Shown here piece after piece: positions 7,223 to 7,657 of a stretch of DNA of 7,657 nucleotides. Origin of the DNA: Crocinitomicaceae bacterium. Its GTDB lineage: Bacteria > Bacteroidota > Bacteroidia > Flavobacteriales_D > Crocinitomicaceae. The notes beneath the pieces are model-generated. The model had not been told where the DNA came from. It did not search any database and saw only the letters and a program-made list of their open reading frames with translations. The translations under genes and the position numbers were made by a program. Numbering within the stretch: position 1 is the first letter of the stretch; every line of letters begins with the position of its first letter. The stretch covers positions 1-7,657 of the forward strand of contig JAURNA010000013.1 in the NCBI GenBank assembly GCA_030830385.1, read 5' to 3'.

Positions 7223-7502
7223 AAGGTCGGTTCCAGAGGATTGGACCCGAAATGAAACGAACCCAACCTTCCGGGATCGACCAGCTCGGGGAAAATAGAT
7301 GTCAATTGGCTGGTGAGTGCTTGTTGTACTGAGCGGATCACCAAAGTGCTGCGCGAAAGCTGAACAGTGACAAATGAATAGATAGCATCGTGATGGTAAC
7401 AAGACACACATAAGTTACGAAAATGGCTCTGCAAGGACGAATAAGTCTGCTCCATCCATCGTCGTAAAACGCGAATCGTAACCAATTTGTACGAATCAAC
7501 CC
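7223..7502. other. Convergent intergenic region without a convincing gene
   Basis: This stretch separates the receptor-like gene from the end of rimK, which runs the opposite way. The minus strand is open for 88 codons from a TTG at 7485 to a TAA at 7221-7219, but the product is unlike anything I recognise, is poor in lysine, and uses a poor start, so I do not call it a gene. A possible weak hairpin (GAAGGT-c-GGTT at 7222-7232 against AACC-ca-ACCTTC at 7260-7271, with a long loop and no following T run) is the only candidate for a termination structure. No tRNA, small RNA or promoter was recognised. Confidence 0.5.
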
Positions 7503-7657
7503 TCAGTCTGTATCCACGTTTCTTTCTACATATCGGATGACTGCCTTTGCAATGTCGATTCCCGTGGCTTCCTCAATGCCTTCTAGTCCCGGAGAAGAAT
7601 TGACTTCCATAATAAGCGGCCCGCGTTTCGATTGAAGCATATCCACACCGGCAACGC
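7503..7657 (-). CDS. rimK: RimK-type ATP-grasp glutamate ligase, C-terminal 50 residues only
   Basis: Only the last 50 codons and a TGA (7505-7503) are in the window; the gene continues to the right. The visible part reads VAGVDMLQSKRGPLIMEVN and continues with SSPGLEGIEEATGIDIAKAV, which is the end of the RimK ATP-grasp domain: Asp5 and Glu17/Asn19 of this fragment correspond to Mg-ATP ligands, and NSSPGLEGIE is the family hallmark. RimK adds glutamate residues to the C-terminus of ribosomal protein S6; relatives make other alpha-glutamyl peptides, so the exact acceptor is not proven. The usual length is about 300 residues, so roughly five sixths is missing. It converges on the receptor-like gene and appears to be the last gene of its unit. 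Confidence 0.85.
   Translation of the reverse strand, partial: VAGVDMLQSKRGPLIMEVNSSPGLEGIEEATGIDIAKAVIRYVERNVDTD

Noticed and set aside
7222..7271. Hairpin GAAGGT...ACCTTC after the receptor-like gene as a terminator
   Set aside because: The stem is interrupted, the loop is about 27 bases, and no T run follows on either strand.
7272..7313. ACCAGC...GCTGGT inverted repeat in the convergent gap
   Set aside because: Arms of only six bases with a 23-base loop are expected by chance.

Overview
The window looks like chromosomal DNA from a member of the Bacteroidota, most likely the Flavobacteriia (a Cryomorphaceae-like relative is a guess). The reasons are the protein families present (a flavobacterial CrtD-type carotenoid desaturase, a BshC bacillithiol enzyme, and a TonB-receptor-like outer-membrane protein with an N-terminal carboxypeptidase-regulatory domain), two promoter elements matching the Bacteroidota -7 consensus TAnnTTTG, and weak or absent Shine-Dalgarno sites. 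Six protein genes are supported, two of them cut by the window edges. I see no rRNA, tRNA, CRISPR, insertion sequence or phage sequence.

Layout. On the minus strand, reading leftward from about 2.9 kb, there is a cytoplasmic cyclophilin (2876-2424), a CrtD-like carotenoid desaturase (2424-940, start and stop overlapping as TAATG), and a secreted purple-acid-phosphatase-like metallophosphoesterase (905 to beyond base 1, its 3' end outside the window). On the plus strand, bshC (2951-4561) is followed after 24 bases by a large outer-membrane TonB-receptor-like protein (4586-7222). A 280-base stretch without a convincing gene follows, and then the last 50 codons of a RimK-type ATP-grasp ligase converge from the minus strand.

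The two transcription units diverge from a compact 74-base region (2877-2950). It holds a good TAnnTTTG element on each strand and, between them, a 16-base inverted repeat (AACGTTT-AC-AAACGTT) that covers both -33 regions. This is the most interesting non-coding structure in the window: it could be an operator setting cyclophilin/carotenoid genes against bacillithiol/outer-membrane genes. The geometry also predicts a leaderless bshC mRNA, and a cyclophilin mRNA that starts on a run of eight A.

Functionally the genes touch membrane pigment (CrtD), low-molecular-weight thiol (BshC), protein folding (cyclophilin), the cell envelope (receptor-like barrel, secreted phosphoesterase) and post-translational glutamylation (RimK). 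A shared role in redox or envelope stress is possible but is only inference. I found no clear evidence of a wholly new system; the notable points are the regulatory architecture and the gene pairings.
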